Below are positions 28,901 through 43,900 of a stretch of 64,000 nucleotides of DNA, piece after piece. The translations under genes were made by a program, and so were the position numbers. Each line of letters begins with the position of its first letter. The first letter of the stretch is position 1. The notes beneath the pieces are model-generated. The model was not told the DNA's origin. It did not search any database and saw only the letters and a list, made by a program, of their open reading frames with translations. This DNA comes from Metellina segmentata (lineage: Eukaryota; Arthropoda; Arachnida; Araneae; Tetragnathidae), in assembly GCA_947359465.1 (NCBI GenBank), contig OX375881.1, positions 79,397,287 through 79,461,286 of the forward strand. The letters run 5' to 3'.

Positions 28901-31900
28901 AGTTCAGTCTTTTAGGACGTGTATTTATAGATAATAAAGTGACTGTTACTTCAGTGTTTAGACTTAGATGTAGAACCTTTGAACACATTTCTATAGTACA
29001 TTTCTTCCTTAAAATTCAATCTATACTCACTAGTAGTTAGCTCTGTAGTTACCCACGTCAATGTGTACTCTCAAATTGAAAATTTAAATTTATAGTCAGA
29101 ACCCAATATAAATGCTGCTTTGTTTTTTCTCTATGTGTCCAGTGACTTTTGTAAGTGCAATGCATATAGATTATGTTATTGCCTATCTAACAAAAATAGG
29201 TATAATTTTGATTGATAGATAAAAAGTAATAGTAATTACTTGCCCAAACTATTCCATAAAGGCTTTTGAGAAAATAAGCTTTGAAGCAATTTGCTTATGA
29301 GAAACAATCTATTTATATATTTCTCTTACGTGGCACACAAAAAAGATGTTATTTGTTATCGAGTATTGGTAACATTGTACAATTGTTTGTTAACTACGAA
29401 GCCTCGTGCCTCAATTAAATTTATAGTGTTATCGAATGAAATTTTATTAAAAAAATAATTCTAATTCTTTGCACTACTTTCTTTCAAAATGTCAAAAACA
29501 TGGGCTCATTTCAGGGCTATTAAAAAAGGCTATTTTCAGGACCAAAAATTATAGTTCAACAAGACGCTTGTACTAGAACTTTCGACAACAAACTCAATGA
29601 AAAAGTGTATGGGTGGATCGAGTGCTAGGGATATGTACACACAAACAACATGGTGGGTATTCGATTTCCAAAGCAGCACTAACATTTAGAGTCAAAATTT
29701 GCTCAAAGTTTTCATTTGAATTCCAAATTGTTCAAGTTCTGATTCCAGTGATACTATATAACTATTTTGACTCTTCCTATTATCTAGAAGAAACTCTGGG
29801 GTGACTGTAAAAGGCTGCTCTACTTTTGGGAGTTGTTCAATCATTTTACGTGCACTAAGCCCTAACTTCCCTTTCACATAGTCACCTCAAATTAGGGAGA
29901 CCATTTCAATCAAACTGTATGGCATTCAAATTGCTTACAAACATTATAGAAGAAAAAGTGTGATTGAAAGCCACAAGTCCTTTCTGTTGAAATTATCAAA
30001 ACTGGACTGGTTAGTAAACTTAATTCGTCAAAACTATTCATATTTCTTTTACAAATTCTTTATTTAAAATTTTTATATGAGATGTTTGAAACAGTGAGTT
30101 TAATTGAGTTATTAAGTTCTGCATTACTGAGTTTTGGAAGAGCATTAAATTGATTTAATTTACTGAGCATTTTGTGTTGTAAGCATTCATGATCAATGAA
30201 GCATATAAATGGTATGTTTCATTGCGCACTTATAAATTACTACTACTCCGTAAAAGATAATAATGAGCAAATGATTTGTTAGATATACAGCCGTTATCAG
30301 ATAGAAAGCTCAAGGTGCAAAACGACATGCACAGACCGATCAGAACATGTGCACTGCTCACGCCTGCCCTTCTGATGGGTCTAAGGGTGTTGCTTTGTGC
30401 CTTGAGCTTCCTACTTGAATGAGCTTCCTACTATGAATTTATGAATTTCTAGAGCCAGCTTGTATTCTTATCTTTACAACTTCATGTTTACGGGTTTTAC
30501 TGTTAGTAACTATATATTTGTGCTGAATATAATTACGTTATTATTTTTTATTCGCAGGTAAAAGAGTTTGTCCCTCACTAGAGATCTGGAATGACTATGT
30601 AGCACACTGTCAAGGAAATTGCTCTACCAGAGGAGATTTAATTCCTTGTATTAGAATAGGTGTAGCAGGTTGTATTTGCAAAAAAGGACTTTTCCGTAGA
30701 AACGATGGAGTATGTGTACCCTTGAAAAAGTGCCCCAAGAAGGACATCAGTGATGTTAGAGGTAATTGAAAATGGAAGATTCTTCACATTTTGAATCACA
30801 GTGTTTTCAAATATGGGGTCCACAGGGCACCACAGATTTACGACAAGATTCGTGAATCCATGGAAAACCTGCAATATTTCACAAGACAAAACAAAGGACT
30901 TAAAAAAATATTTTATTACTTTTATCCGAAATTTTTTTATTACTTATCCGTGTTTTAAACCTAAATTTTAGAACTTAAAACATTTGTAGCTTCCAGTATC
31001 TTTAGAGTTCCAACTAAACATAGTTATATACTAATTTCAAACTAATACATTTCCGATGCCTTTAAATTTTGTTTGCAGGAGTTATTATGCTGAATCTCAA
31101 AATAACTTTAGTGAAAATGTTTCTTTCAAAAGGGTTTCATTTGTATTAAAAAATTTGGAAACCACTACGGGTTCACTAATAAAGACAAGAACTCTTTCTC
31201 TCTCTGTATACATAAACACTACCCTACAATAATGGACCGGACGGCAGTGAATTTACAAAAAATCCAACTACTTGTTTGGCGGTGTTTTTCGTGGTATGGC
31301 CTGGGACCTTTGCATGTCGTTCCTGGTAAATTGAACGCTGATACCTACATGAACATTTTGGACAATAAGGTTCTTCCTGCGCTCTGGCAATTTTATGGAA
31401 TGGACGAATGTTACTTCCAGGACGACAACTCTCCATGTCATGTTGCAGCCTCTGACAAGCAGTGGTATCAAGATATGAATGTAAAACCTCTTCCCTGGCC
31501 TGCCCATAGAACCTGTCTAAACCCCATAGAACATTTGTGTGACTAGTTAGAGAGACGCTTAAGGACTAGGGAAACAAGTCCGAAATCTACAGCTGAGCTG
31601 ACGACATCAGTTGTGAATCAAAACCTTGTTGAAAGTATTGCCAGAAGGGTTGCTAGTGTAATTGCAGTGCGTGGGTGACATTTCCTCCTATTAAAGCATG
31701 TATTCATTACTTATACCATTTCATCTTGTAGTCTAGTCCATTATTGTCCATTATATAAATAAATAAATATATATATATAAATTATATATATATATATATG
31801 AACATTTCTAAAATCTCGTCCATACAATTATCATTGTAAAACTGAAAATAACACGGCGTTTTAATTCTACTGTATAATAAGTCTATAATGTTTCCCAATA

Positions 31901-34900
31901 TAACAGTGGAGCCGAGTACTGTCTGCAGTGAGTAAAGGTAAAGGAGGGAGAAACAGTCAAGGATCTTGGGGTGATAATTCACAGGGATTTTAAAATGGGT
32001 CACCAATGTTCAGCTGTGGGTAAAAAGGCTAATAGGTTATTGGGGTATATTAAAAGGACTATAACTTCAAGGGATAATAATATAATCTTGCCATTATATA
32101 AAGGTTTAGTAAGACCACATCTAGAATATGCTGTACAATTCTGGGCTCCATATATGAGAAAGGACATAGAATTAATTGAAAGGGTTCAGCACAGAGCTAC
32201 AAAAATAATGAAGGGGCTAGAAAATTTCGACTATAATGAACGTTTAAGTAAGCTAAACATGTATACACTGGAATGAAGAAGAAGGAGGGGGGATTTGATT
32301 CAGCTTTTCAAGTTTGTAAAACAAGGGGACGCAGAGGGCTTTAATTTCAATAGGGATAACAGAACAAGGGGCCATGGATATAAATTGAATGAGACACATT
32401 TTAATCGGGATTTAAGGAAAAACTACTACTTTAATAGGGTAATAGACAGTTGGAACGTGTTGCCAGAAAATATAGTTAATTCAAAGGGAGTGTACGAATT
32501 TAATATACAGTTGGATAGTCGGGGGGAATTGGGGAATTCCTATACAAAGGACCAGCCTTGTTGGGCTTGAGCCTGTAGCTGGTCGTCAATATTTGTATTT
32601 GTATTAATTCAATAATGTTTCTCTCTATAATAGTTCTATAATGTTTATCTCTATAATAATTCCATAATCTTTCTCTCTATAATAGTTCTATAATGTTTAT
32701 TGCTATAATAATTCCATAATGTGTTTCTCTTTATAATAATCCTATAATTTTATGTTGCTTCTCATGATGAATATTATATTTCATGAATGGCGAATTGGAA
32801 TTTACCACTGGGTTAATCGCTGAATGTTTCTTTCTCATAGTATTCGTATACAAAATAGAAATAAAAATAAATAAGTAAGTAGTTAAAAAAAATTCATGAA
32901 CAATTTAGAAGATAGCTTAGCCCTATGAGCAGTTCACATTAATATATCCTTTCTCCAACCTGCATCTTCTATGCACAACCTCTTACCACATATAACCTCA
33001 TTTGTCAATTTAATATTTTCCCGTATTCTTTTAAGCAATAGGGTGTGGTTATTTAGGCTTGTATGATACGGGGGGAAATCAATATCTAAACTAATCGGAA
33101 ATATTGTGACATGAAAAGATTAATTTGTCTCGGATTACAAAGTGTGGCGACAGTTGGGAACTCGTTCGCATCTGCAGAAACGTTGAAACTACAATGCAAT
33201 GGAACGAATATAACCACTAGTTTTCATTATCGCTCTTAATGTTGTCAGAGTTGGATCATATCAGATTAGTTTGGATTTATGGCATAAGGGGGCATATTTG
33301 TCCAAGCTACGTCAAACGCGACAGACAATGTCAAGTAAAGAGGCATACACACAAAAAGGTTTCTGACGTAAAAAAGAGAAATTTACCCAAGGAGGAATCA
33401 AAACTGTGTGGCCTACACCTTGCAAGTTGCTAGGGCATTGGGCAAACACTCTGAGGCACGGCGACACCGCATGATGTCAAGAGTTTAAGATATGTATTAA
33501 GATTTTGGTGTTACTCAAGTATCTCCGTTTCTTGGATATCTAGTGTTTACATTTAAATAGGCAAATGTTGATGGTGAATATGTAACTAACAGAAATCCAT
33601 ACCTTTGACATTTGACGTTGCACAAGTTCGATAAAAATATTGTATTCATTTCAGAAAAGTTCTGTCCTCCACATGAGAAATTTGTTAAATGCGAAGCTCA
33701 CAAGGAACACGACTGCGGAAATTCTCCAATACATAAATCGTTTTGTGTGTCTGGATGTAGATGTATTCCAGGATACGTACGAGGACCCAAAGGAACATGC
33801 ATTAAAAGAGAAGAATGTCCCAAAAATGACACAACACGTTATCCAGGTAAGGAGTCAACTATGTTTAATGTGTTTTTCGTGTGTGTGTGATCTATCCATC
33901 TATCTATTCAATTATATGACTAACTAAATACAAGAATTTCATTAAAGTAAGTGGCACAGAAATTAATATTATTTGTTGATTGCCGAATGCAGGAACGGAT
34001 ATAAATATGTAGATAGTAATTAACGTTGCACAGAAGAAGCGCAACGGGATAGTGGTGAGCGTCAGTGATCAATCCCTAAAGGAAAGTTCGGTGGACGAAG
34101 CCCCGTAATTTTGAGTCACGTTCAGATGACTAGAACAACATCTGAACTGGCGCCCCACGCGCCAAACTTTCAAACCATTCCAACATAAGGACATTTGAGG
34201 CTACGAGCATTTAAAAGTGCACCAATCCCATTTGTACAGATTGTTTTGGGTTGTATTCCAGCTCGTACCTCCTCGGATGTTAATCCATTACTCTTCCAAC
34301 CGGACTACCACATCCCCTATAAACAATAAATAAGAAGTAGAATAAAAAATGTAACAAATAGATTAAGACATGTACACTTTGAGACAAGAAAATAGGTACA
34401 CCTAGAAGGAATTGTTAGAAATCAATGAAATTTACAAGGTTGGTAAAGTACTTATAAATGAGAAAATGATTAAAATTTTAGACTCAACTATGCAAACTTT
34501 ATTGAGAAAAATAAAAAAAGTGGTACCTTCAGTATGGCGTATAACCGCCATTATTCCTAATGCAGTATGCCTAGCGCCTTGGTAGCGCCTCATACAGGCT
34601 CTTTATAAAGTCCTGAGACATTCCATCTCATGCTGCTTGAACCCTGTCACATAGTTTCAGCAGATTACGCGGTAAAGTGGGTGGAGTGGTGATATCTCGT
34701 CCGATGACATCCTGTACATTCATTGTCGGTCGGGGACAGGTCCAGTGAGTATGAAGGTAAGTTATAGTTGTGTCGTAGACATGCTCTAGAGACGGCAGAA
34801 ATATGGGGTAGAGCATTGTCTTGTTGAAAAAGCGGGTGAACTTGGGGGTTCAGGAATGAGAACGTAACTGAATGTAAAATTTCTTGTGTGTAACGCTGGC

Positions 34901-37900
34901 CTATCAAAGAGCCTGTAACGAATACAAAAGGTTATTTGGCATCATACACAATTGCAGCCACACTATGATACCAGGTTTACTGGACGCGTGCTACACAACA
35001 CACCGTGTATCTTGGCGCTGACACATTGTCTTTACACACAGATTTGATTGTCGTCTCCACCCATACAGAAGCGATATTCGTCAGTGAAGACCACTCAATT
35101 CCATTCGGCACCCCATGTTGTCTGTAACGACACCATTCCAGTCTTTGACCGCGATACAAGCTGTTAAAGACAGTAGTCGTAAGAAGACAGCGTGAGTTTA
35201 GTCTCAAGTCGTGAAGTCGTTGACAAATGATGCAATAACTTATTGTATGATCAAAAAAGGTTCCCACTTTCCGTTGGATGTCTGCAACAGTGGCTGTTGG
35301 ATCAGTACGTGCATTTCTTACAACACGTCGATCCTCTCTCAGTGCGGTTTCTCTTGGCCTTCCTGAGCCTGGTTGACCCTGCAATATGCCTTGTTGCATC
35401 AAACGCTGCCAAAAGCGTGCAACAGTAGCATCGCTTTTACCAATAGGTTGCGCAATCTGTCGATTAGATCATCCACCTTCTCGGAGGCCAATTATTCGGC
35501 CTCTGTCAAACTCTCAAAACTCAAGTCAAAAGAACACAAAATAAATAGTATTCAGATAATTAACTAGTAATCAGTAGCTTTAACAACCAACCGTCTTTTT
35601 CATACACCAAAAAGCTAAGGTTTCTGAAATAAAACATTTATCTCATCTGTATGTAGAAAGTTCCCTTTCCTAAGTGCAAAACAATCAGATTTAATAAGCA
35701 TATGTTGCTACAAATTAATGTTGTTAAATTTTCTTCCTTGTTAAGAGCGGAAAACTTAAAAAATAAATACAAATTAAATTAGAAAATTCAAGTTTGATGC
35801 AAATGAATCATGAAAAGGTCCTCAAAACTGTTCTAACACTATATTTGGGATTTTAAAACAATCCTGGTAATATATCTTTAACATATTTTTTTCAGTGAAA
35901 CGAGAGTGCCCCGTCAATGAGTACTGGGACTTGGGAACAGCTCATTGCCAAAGTAATTGCACCCATCCTGGACCTATTGCATGTCCTCGAGTTGCCATTC
36001 CAGGTTGCGTTTGTAAAAAGGGCTTGTTAAGACGACGTGATGGAAAATGCGTGCCTAAGGAAGAGTGCAACAAGAAAGAAGAAATATCTGCTGGTAAGGA
36101 CATTACATGCCCATTTATTTCAGTAAATAAATTCTTTATCTCTAAATTAGCTGACAAAGATGTGACAATATAGATTATCATGCATCAAACAGATGCTATA
36201 CAGTAGTAGTTTATTTGTAGAGAGTTCGAGCTGTTGACATTGTATCAGCAGTGTAAAAGATTCGACGTGAAATTTTATGTAGATATTAGAAACGTTTCAA
36301 AGTTTGATAGATTTACATATTGTAATAAATATTTTTCATATAAAGTATTGCATTGATACGTAATGAAAATAGTGTTACAACCATATATATTCCAAATGCG
36401 ACACTACAAATAACATTTTTCCAATAAAGAATAAATCATTTAGAGTTATATCGGTAGAATTTGGAATAAATTTGGAGTTACTGGAACGATATGTCAAACG
36501 TCAGTAATTTCGATGTACTTTAGAAATTTATATATAGGGGATCTGAAAATCTTCTACGACCTGTATCCTTTCTGTTAGTTACTATAACCATTAATAAAAA
36601 AATAGCTTCAAAAGATATATTATTAAAGTGTCTTGTATAAATGTATCTTACATAAATATGTATCGAGATATGACCTATGCCTTCTTTATTCCTTTCAGTT
36701 AAATCCTTTTGCCCTCCAAATGAAATCTTCGTTGCTTGCTATTCTCATTGTGAAAAAGACTGCGGCAACAAAAACAACTCAACTGTGAATTGCCGAAGAG
36801 TGTGCGTATCCGGATGCAGATGCCACTGGGAATATGTGAGAGGCCCGAAGGGAACCTGCATTAAACCTGAAAAATGCCCAGCTAAGGATAATACAAAGTA
36901 CCCAGGCAAGTAGAAATACATGTTTTAAGCGATAATTAAAATCTCGAAATTAAATAAAATACAAAATCATTACTTGTGTTAAGATAACCCAACTATTTTT
37001 TTACATACACCTATTTAAGTTTCAATCTTTAAACTATTTGCATTGAATCAAAAAAAGGTAGCTATATATTTAAAAATGCATGTTGTTTAATGTATTTGGA
37101 CCTCTAAAATTTGAATGTGGACTCAGTGAACGATATTAATACTTTGATATACATGATAAGCATACCAAGATATTTTACATAATGTTATCTTCAATTTAAT
37201 TTCAACAAGTCTATATAATTCTCTATCCTTTAGTAGTATAACTATTGCATTTTGTGTGGACATATATGTATCTGGTATATAGTGTTTATTATATTGGTTA
37301 TATTTTTTTTATGCAGTAAAAAGAGTATGTCCTCCTAAAGAACACTGGGAAACGTCTAAGGCCCATTGTCAGGTGAACTGCACCAATTTGAACAAACCAT
37401 TGCCATGTCCTGATATCATTGTTGCAGGATGTGTTTGTGATAAGAACCTTTATCGAGGAAAGGATGGCAAATGCATTCCCAAGAAAGAATGCCCTAAGAA
37501 ACCAAGAAACGCAGAAGGTAAGGTATTGCGTTATATACGATAAATGTTACACATTTTCAATACAGATCGGCAAGGATTTCAAATAAATTATACGTTTTCA
37601 TCGTATTTTAAATCTGAATCCAATTGTTTGAGGTGTAAAGCATTATAAGGCCTACTCCTCTTAAAGGGTGTTAAGGAATTCTAAAATTTGAAGTTTCAGT
37701 ATTCATTCATATTACATATAGAATTTAGAAATGATAAATTGAATACATGTTATCATTATCTGACTGATTGACACCAGGGATGCGACATCGATGTTTTTGA
37801 GTCGATGTTTTTGTAACATCGATGTTTACAATTGTCGATGTTTTTACGTTGTCAATGGTTTATTTTTAATTGAAAAAAGTATCGTTATAAAAGTTTTAAA

Positions 37901-40900
37901 AAATAACCACGTAGCATAATTTACATAATCAGCAAACTGAACATACTTTTAGATCAAAGTGACCAAGGATGAAGGGTCCGTCGATGTCAATGTTTTCAAA
38001 ACATTGATGTTTTGTAAAAAAACATCGATGTATTGGAATCGATGTCGCATCACTAGTTGCTAAACCAGTTTTAAGAAATGGGAGAAAAAATTTAAATATA
38101 CTGAATTTTAAAAACATTGATGGTTTTGTGGCTATGTACTATCAACATCGATGTTTTAATTTTGAACATCAAAGTTTCAAAACATCGATGTTTTGCTGTC
38201 GATGTAGCATCACTAGTTGCTAAACCAATTTTAAGAAATGGGGAAAAAAGTTTAAATACACGGAATTTTAAAAACATCGATGTTTTGGGAGCAATGTATT
38301 AACAACATCGTTTTTTTATTTTTGAACATTGATGTTTCAAAACATCGATGTTTTGCTTTCAATATCGCATCCCTAATTGACACTTGAGTGCGACTATTAG
38401 AAGGGTAATACGATCACCTCTGTATGTGCTGTAACGTTGTCTGTCAATTGATGTGCCAAAGAAACGACCACACTAGAAGGTATTTATTTTATTACAGGAG
38501 TTTGCTTTTTATGCAGATAACCGGTGTGTTCCTTGGTTATGGGCACTACAATATGGGAAATAAGGATATATACTCTAAGTGGCCAACTATTGCGCAACAA
38601 AAATACTTTCACACAGTTTATATGTTCGAAACCTCTCTCGGTGCTCTAGTTGTTCCTGGGAGATTCTCAAAATGTGTGAACACTAAATGTTAACTATGAG
38701 TAATTTTGAAATTTAACACCAACACTTTTTTAGTGTATTGTTTATAGGCCTAGAATACAATATACAATCATTCAAAGATAGGAACTGTTCTCTCCAAAAT
38801 TACTAAAAAAGAGATTTAATTTCTAGATTTGTAGGTTACAGATTTCTGACATTGCTTTCCTGAAGGTTACAGATTTTGTACATTACTGGCCTGTATGTTA
38901 CACAACTTTGGCATTTCCCAAAGTCTAATCACTTTCGGACATTGTGTTATTATATTTTTGTTACATTATTATTATTGTTACATTACATTGTGTCAGAAAA
39001 CGAAAGTTAATTTGTACGTTAGAAAGAAATCGTTAATTTGCGTATTTGAATGATGTAAATAAAAATTAATATCATTCAAATACGCAAAGTAATGAAAGAG
39101 CAAAATAAAATACACGGGTATTCAACCAGAAAACAAAAGTTAAAACTAACTATCCAAGCGCGCTGAGATCTGCACACTGATTATAGATAGCGCTGCACAC
39201 TGATTATAGATAGCGCTGCACAACACGCAAACGATTATTAAAGAATTCAGTTATTCAAAATTGCGTATCCCGTAAAGAAAGCTCAATGTGTCGAGTGCAT
39301 AGCCCCATAGTATGGGCGCATCAGTCTCCTGATATTACTCCACTCGACTTTTTATTTTGGGGTTAGGTAAAAGATGTTGTGTACCTAACAAAAGTTAATA
39401 GTGTCGTGGAATTGAAACAAAAGATCCAAACACAGCTGTAGGTACTGTTGATCTTAGCATGTGTTCGTGGGTTGAATTGGAATATCGTCTTGATATTCTT
39501 CGTGTTACGAAATGATCTCATGTGTAAATTTACTAAGGTAGAAGAAAAAAACTTTTTGAGTTATTCCATCTATTGTTGTAACTAGTTTTGCCGTAAGCCT
39601 ATTCTTTTTTTAATGCATTTTTTAAGTTGTACTGATCTTTTTGGGACACCCTGTATATTAACGTCTACTAATAGGTATAAAAATATGACAAGTCATTAGT
39701 TATAAATTGTCAATTCCTTAAAATTAGTAGATTTGAATTTTTAAAATTAGAATTTTGTTTTTCCAGATTTTCAAATCATGGATTTGATTAATTCTGTAAA
39801 GTTTTATTACTAATTCCAAAAATTTTGAGTTTGGTTGATTTTTGTGATCTTTTAAATAATATATGTTTACATATCATACAAAAAGAAAAACATGATCATA
39901 AAATAAAAATAACTTTATCCTTGAAAACTCCTGGAGAAGTTATAATTCCTATAGAATTAATCAGAATAAAAAAGTTCTAAAAATCTAAGTTTCATCTTAA
40001 AAACTTTTTTTTAAAGATCATTACAGCCATAAAGCAGAAATAAAAACAAACAAAAAAAATATTATTAAAACACACACACACAAAAAAACCTGAAATTCTT
40101 TACAATTTTATTAAGATTATTGCTACATTACGTCCAAAATTAAGTAATCATCGACGCCGTCGCCATTTTATATCGATCGCTACACGTTCCCGGACACATG
40201 CCTAGTAATGGTATTGATATTGTATCTGCTAAATTCAATTTATTTTTCGGAACATCGTCACCTTCATAACATAAATGAAATCGGCTAAAAAAAAACCCGG
40301 CTTATCGATCGTTACGTAATTTTGACATCGTATTTTACAAAATTATTATAATTATTTAGTACTCAAGTGATTAAAAAAAATTATTTTCAGTCATTGAAGC
40401 GCGTACAATTTTAGAACAGTTTCAGTATATGTCAAACTTAAAAGAAAATTTTAACTAGCCCACTTTTCATATAAATGAATAAATGACGTGTCTATGCCAG
40501 TTTCTATCCTGTTTCCTTGAATACATGTATATGTGTAATAGCGAATAGAAAGTTGAAAAGTTGTTATGAAAAGTTATTTCATCCAACAAGTTCTAATCAG
40601 TTTTGCTAGTGACGAGACACTTCGTCAACACAACCACCAGAAGAGTTAACTTATGAGAGGTTTGTAGTTTAATTTGGAGCCAATTTTGGGCTTGTCTTCT
40701 CATTAAACGAGAGTGGATTGTAGGTATCTCCCGTCTTCGTTAAATTCGTAATAGCATTCTTTTTCGGAGTCTTGACAGAGAAGATTTTCACACAGTATAC
40801 ATACCTCACATAGTCACAAATCACATGACAGAAAATCTGAATACAAGTAGATACAATTTTCATCCAGCAACTAAGTTCAAAGTACTTATGTAGGTATTGA

Positions 40901-43900
40901 TAATTTATTATTTCTTAAGAAGCATATAAAAAGGTCCCTCTTCTAGCCTTTAATATTTAGTAACTCACTTCTGCTATTTCTCTGGATCTAAATGTGCAAT
41001 CCAGATTTCAATGATGCATTCGTCAGTCACTGTTATTAAAAGGTTTTGTGTATGCTCCCCAAAAGAGTGTATCCAATCACGAGTCGATTATAGACTTCAG
41101 AGACAGACAAGAACCTACTTAGGGGTATCACTAACTACAAGTATTTTGAACTACCATAGCACACATGAAGATCAATATCGATGGATTTGAATTACATAAC
41201 GATGAGTGTCTTACAATTATGGAATTTTTTCTGATAGAGCTTGAGTATTGATCAGATCGTTATTCAAGACAGATAGTATACGCGTAAGAGGCACGGAATC
41301 ATATGCAAGTGTCAGTTCACATGCTCTTCAAGTTTCTTGGTAATTCTCTTGTTTGCGTGTCGCGTTTGTAAATCCCTCATTAGTTCCATCATATCTGAAA
41401 TGCTATTACCCTAACATTACTTACAAAATAATATTAAAGGTATAATCTGCGGAACAATAAAATTGATCTTAGTACATAAAATGCTAGATTCTCCTGTATT
41501 TCTGTGGCTATTAAAGTTTCGTTTGGTTGTGTAACGTCAAGTTTAAGTAAGTGGAGTTTCTAATATTTTTGATTGATTATGTGATGTTACGAGCAAAACG
41601 AGATACGAAATATCAAAAATCACTTTATTCGAAATAGCCATGAAAAGAACATTGAGTATAAAATGATTGCTGTACAGCTACAGGCTACATTTATAGCGGT
41701 GGTAACGGCCTTGGTGATTTTTTTGTCGCACTTCTAAAGTTGTCAAGTAAAGAAATATTGCAAAAAGATTTCCCTTTTTACAACGGAAAATGAAAGCTTG
41801 AAAAGTATAGATATTTTTTAAAGCTTTCACAAAAAGTCATAAGCTTAAACACATTTCAAAACACAATTGTGAACTAGCAGAAAAACTAAACTGCGAATGT
41901 TGCGTAAGAATACCCTAAAACTTATCATTTACAGAAATACAGTGGGCATGTTGAAAAAAAAAAATCTTTAAAATGTAAAAAGAAGAAATAATTCAACTTG
42001 ATACGTCAGAACTGTTCCGGGAATAAATTATAAAAGAAAGAAAACTCCTCAAATGATGAAAATCTTTACATCTACAGTTTAGAAGTGCGCCAAAAAATCG
42101 CCAAGGCCGTTGTCACCGCTATAAACGTAGACTGTAGCTGTACCACGATTGCAGTCCGCAACTCATTGTTTCACCATTGTTGATTAAAAACTAAGTTTTT
42201 CAATAATATTGTTTATATATATACCCATCGTACCTGTCTTATGACAGGCCATTTATCCTAATATTATAATAAAAGGTGTAACCGCTATTTCCTACTTTCA
42301 GTAATTTCTTTCATTTGCATGTCTAAATGTATTTTTCAGATGAACTAGTAGATCAAGATGAAATTTTGGATGATGATGAAATTTACGATCAAGACGATGC
42401 AGATAAAGGTAAGACATAAGAGCTGTGAATGATTTAAAGAACAGTTGAGTTTTCTTTAAGTATTAGCATGTCATGTGTAGATTTCTAATCGCAAGCATTT
42501 AATTGATAGTCTTAGTATACTTATTTTTGTGCTGATTATTTGAAATAACATTACATATAGTATACGTAGTTGGATATTATTAGATAAGGTTTGAAGTTTT
42601 TCAAATGAGTTCTTTTAATTTGTATTTGTTGTTTCAACTCCCACAATATGTCCTTGGTGACAATTTTTTACTTTTGAATCTCTCCATAACATTTTTATTT
42701 AACATATAAGTGTAGTTGTCTTTATTACCCCGTTTTTTTCCTTTTTAAGCCTTTAATGCTTTTTAAATTCAATACACTAACATACTAAAATTAAATTCGT
42801 TTTCATTTCACTTTGTACAATACATTTAGATATAAATATCTGGAAATTTTCGACGGCCTTTACCTCCTCTTTTCGTTGTTGATATGTGAGAAAATATTTG
42901 TCCCATGTCCCTTTTAAATAATAAGGTGTCCATGTCTTAACTTGCAGTTCTCTATTCGATCCCATAGTGATGTTATTTAAATCATAAGTGTCTAAAATAA
43001 AAATAGCAGTTTATCTGACACAAATTCGAATCGAAATTGGTCTTACTAAACACGTATGACCCACTTTCTTCTCCAGGAAAATCCTTTTGCCCTCCAAATG
43101 AAATCTTTGTTGCTTGCTATTCTCACTGTGAAAAAGACTGCGGCAACAAAAACAACTCAACTGTGAATTGCCGAAGAGTGTGCGTATCTGGATGCAGATG
43201 TCACTGGGAATATGTGAGAGGCCCGAAGGGAACCTGCATTAAACCTGAAAAATGCCCAGCTAAGGATAATACAAAGTACCCAGGCAAGTAGAAATACATG
43301 TTTTAAGCGATAATTAAAATCTCGAAATTAAATAAAATACGAAATCATTACTTGTGTTAAGATAACCCAACTATTTTTTTACATACACCTATTTAAGTTT
43401 CAATCTCTAAACTATTTGCATTGAATCAATAAAAGGTAGCTATATATTTAAAAATGCATGTTGTTTAATGTATTTGGACCTCTAAAATTTGAATGTGGAC
43501 TCAGTGAACGATATTAATACTTTGATATACATGATAAGCATACCAAGATATTTTACATAATGTTATCTTCAATTTAATTTCAACAAGTCTATATAATTCT
43601 CTATCCTTTAGTAGTATAACTATTGCATTTTGTGTGGACATATATGTATCTGGTATATAGTGTTTATTATATTGGTTATATTTTTTTATGCAGTAAAAAG
43701 AGTATGTCCTCCTAAAGAACACTGGGAAACGTCTAAGGCCCATTGTCAGGTGAACTGCACTAATTTGAACAAACCATTCCCATGTCCTGATATCATTGTT
43801 GCAGGATGTGTTTGTGATAAGAACCTTTATCGAGGAAAGGATGGCAAATGCATTCCCAAGAAAGAATGCCCTAAGAAACCAGGAAACGCTGAAGGTAAGG

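Larger units (their letters stand above)
36702..43079 (+). repeat. Tandem segmental duplication, unit copy 1
   Basis: Holds exon A, exon B, a 4.8-kb intron and the acidic exon, up to the start of the next A exon. Nearly identical to 43080 onward, offset 6,377 at exons 9 and 10 and 6,431 at the acidic exon. Similarity on the left begins within the first bases of exon 9: the intron before it differs from that before exons 12 and 15. Confidence 0.9.

Noticed and set aside
35243..35567. Plus-strand open frames at 35243 and 35373
   Set aside because: Antisense to the Tc1 transposase on the minus strand.
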